From Candidatus Dormiibacterota bacterium (GTDB taxonomy: Bacteria > Chloroflexota > Dormibacteria > Aeolococcales > Aeolococcaceae), in contig PMYJ01000203.1 in the NCBI GenBank assembly GCA_003170875.1, positions 1 through 12,969 on the forward strand: a stretch of 12,969 bases of DNA, given 5' to 3'. Positions within the stretch are counted from its first letter, which is position 1, and every line of letters starts with the position of its first letter. The notes below the pieces were generated by a model. That model was not told the DNA's origin, did not search any database, and saw nothing but the letters and a program-made list of their open reading frames with translations. Below are positions 11,896-12,969 of this stretch, in pieces. The translations under genes and the position numbers were made by a program.

Positions 11896-12969
11896 CTAAG
11901 GCAGGATCTCGATGTACCCGTCCGTTCCGTGCACGCGGATCTGCTCTCCATCCCGGATCAGCCGGGTGGCATGCTCCACCCCCACGACGGCCGGCAAGCC
12001 GTACTCCCGTGCGATCACCGCGCCATGGGTCATTAGGCCCCCCACCTCCGTCACCAGGCCCTTGATCGCGACGAACACAGGCGTCCAGCTGGGGTCCGTG
12101 TAGGCGGTGACCAGGATGTCGCCCGCTTCGAGATCGGCCTCGGCCATGTCCAGGATGACGCGAGCCCGCCCCTCGATGGTCCCGGCGGAAACGGGTAAGC
12201 CGACCAGCGCGCCGGCTGGGACATCGACGCGTCGGTACGTTCCGGCGACGACCTCGCCATCCGACGTGAGCACCCGGGGCGGCGTGAGCGCTTGATACGA
12301 CCTGAACGCGTCCTTGCGCTGGCGGATGAGCTGGTCATCCACTTGGTTCGTGCGCACGACGTCGTGGAGCTCCTGGAACGTGAGGTAGAAGATGTCTTCT
12401 TTCTCACGAAGCACGTGGGCCTGCACAAGGCGCTCGGCCTCTTCCAGCAAGGCCTGCTTGTAAACGAAGTAGCGGCTGACCATGCCGTACTTCGGATACT
12501 CCCGGTACCCGATGAAGGTCCGGACTCGGTCGATCATCCGCTTGGCCTCTTCGGCCTTCCGCTCCCCGTCCGGCAGGGCCTGCAATCGCTCCAGCACTTC
12601 CTGTTCCTTCGTCCACGCCTCCCTCCGCCCTTGCTCTAAGCGCCGCTCGCCGGCGCCCGGCTCGAGGTTCTTGATGTTGCCGAGGATCACGGGCACGAGC
12701 GTGGTGGGGCGTTCGCTCCAACGCGGCCTCGTGATGTCGATCTCGCCGACGCAGCGCATGCCGTACTTGTCGAGGAAGGCCCGGATGGCGTCCCGCGCTT
12801 CTCGGCCGCCCGCAAGCTTGGCCAGCTCGTCCAGGAAGCCCTCGTCCTCGACGTGTTGCAGAAAAGCCACCACCTCCGGATGCGGGCGGATCACGTCCGC
12901 GACGTCCAGGAGCGCCAGACCCATCTCCGACGTGACGTTGTGGGGGACGGACTGCGTGAGCGTGTCGGC
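11896..12969 (-). CDS. rph: Rifampin phosphotransferase, C-terminal part (cut by window edge)
   Basis: The visible 357 residues match the C-terminal part of rifampin phosphotransferase, a dikinase-like enzyme of about 870 residues that inactivates rifamycins by ATP-dependent phosphorylation. Family signatures include RWSERPTTLVPVILGNIKN, IGYREYPKYGMVSRYFVYKQ, KEDIFYLTFQELHDVVRTNQ and the swivelling phosphohistidine domain VTEVGGLMTHGAVIAREYGL, with the phospho-carrier His encoded at 12025-12027. The frame is open through the right edge: 15 more codons precede the ATG at 12924, so that ATG is internal. The ATP-grasp and rifampin-binding domains lie outside the window. The gene converges on the TetR gene. 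A less specific phosphoenolpyruvate-synthase relative is the alternative, but the GGLMTHGAV signature favours Rph. Confidence 0.85.
   Translation of the reverse strand, partial: ADTLTQSVPHNVTSEMGLALLDVADVIRPHPEVVAFLQHVEDEGFLDELAKLAGGREARDAIRAFLDKYGMRCVGEIDITRPRWSERPTTLVPVILGNIKNLEPGAGERRLEQGRREAWTKEQEVLERLQALPDGERKAEEAKRMIDRVRTFIGYREYPKYGMVSRYFVYKQALLEEAERLVQAHVLREKEDIFYLTFQELHDVVRTNQVDDQLIRQRKDAFRSYQALTPPRVLTSDGEVVAGTYRRVDVPAGALVGLPVSAGTIEGRARVILDMAEADLEAGDILVTAYTDPSWTPVFVAIKGLVTEVGGLMTHGAVIAREYGLPAVVGVEHATRLIRDGEQIRVHGTDGYIEILP

Overview
The window is GC-rich and its genes look like accessory DNA from a soil-type, high-GC bacterium. An actinomycete or related lineage seems most likely, judged from the regulators, start sites that look leaderless, a DUF664-type DinB protein and a rifampin phosphotransferase. 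This is an inference from gene style, not a taxonomic assignment. I see no housekeeping operon, rRNA, complete tRNA, CRISPR array or integrase.

The strongest structural signal is a set of five direct repeats on the + strand (525-570, 1296-1341, 3377-3420, 7858-7903, 10042-10087). Each is the 3' half of a glycine tRNA (anticodon UCC), running from the anticodon loop through the T arm to CCA. The 5' halves are absent. Copies 1-4 also share about 75 bp just upstream of the core. This is the layout expected when integrative elements that target the 3' end of tRNA-Gly stack up in tandem: the shared arm is an element end and each core is an att site. A decayed sixth candidate lies at 4196-4240.

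Between the repeats are small modules. Module A (571-1295) carries a small membrane protein. Module B (1342-3376) carries an alpha/beta hydrolase divergent from an ArsR-like regulator, with two palindromes between them. Module C (3421-7857) carries a methyltransferase, a STAS-like protein and a complete IS21-family insertion sequence (4885-7712) with a 7-bp target duplication. Module D (7904-10041) carries a MarR regulator translationally coupled to a truncated alpha/beta hydrolase, a glycoside hydrolase family 16 remnant and a DinB protein. After the last repeat come a metallo-beta-lactamase-fold enzyme divergent from a TetR regulator, with a perfect inverted-repeat operator, and then the C-terminal part of a rifampin phosphotransferase that runs off the right edge.

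Three modules pair an enzyme with its own regulator, so they look self-contained and are not read from one common promoter. The overall picture is an array of small, separately regulated detoxification or resistance modules, punctuated by tRNA-Gly half-sites and later disturbed by an IS21 insertion and a deletion scar. The recombinase responsible and the intact tRNA-Gly gene should lie outside the window if this reading is right.
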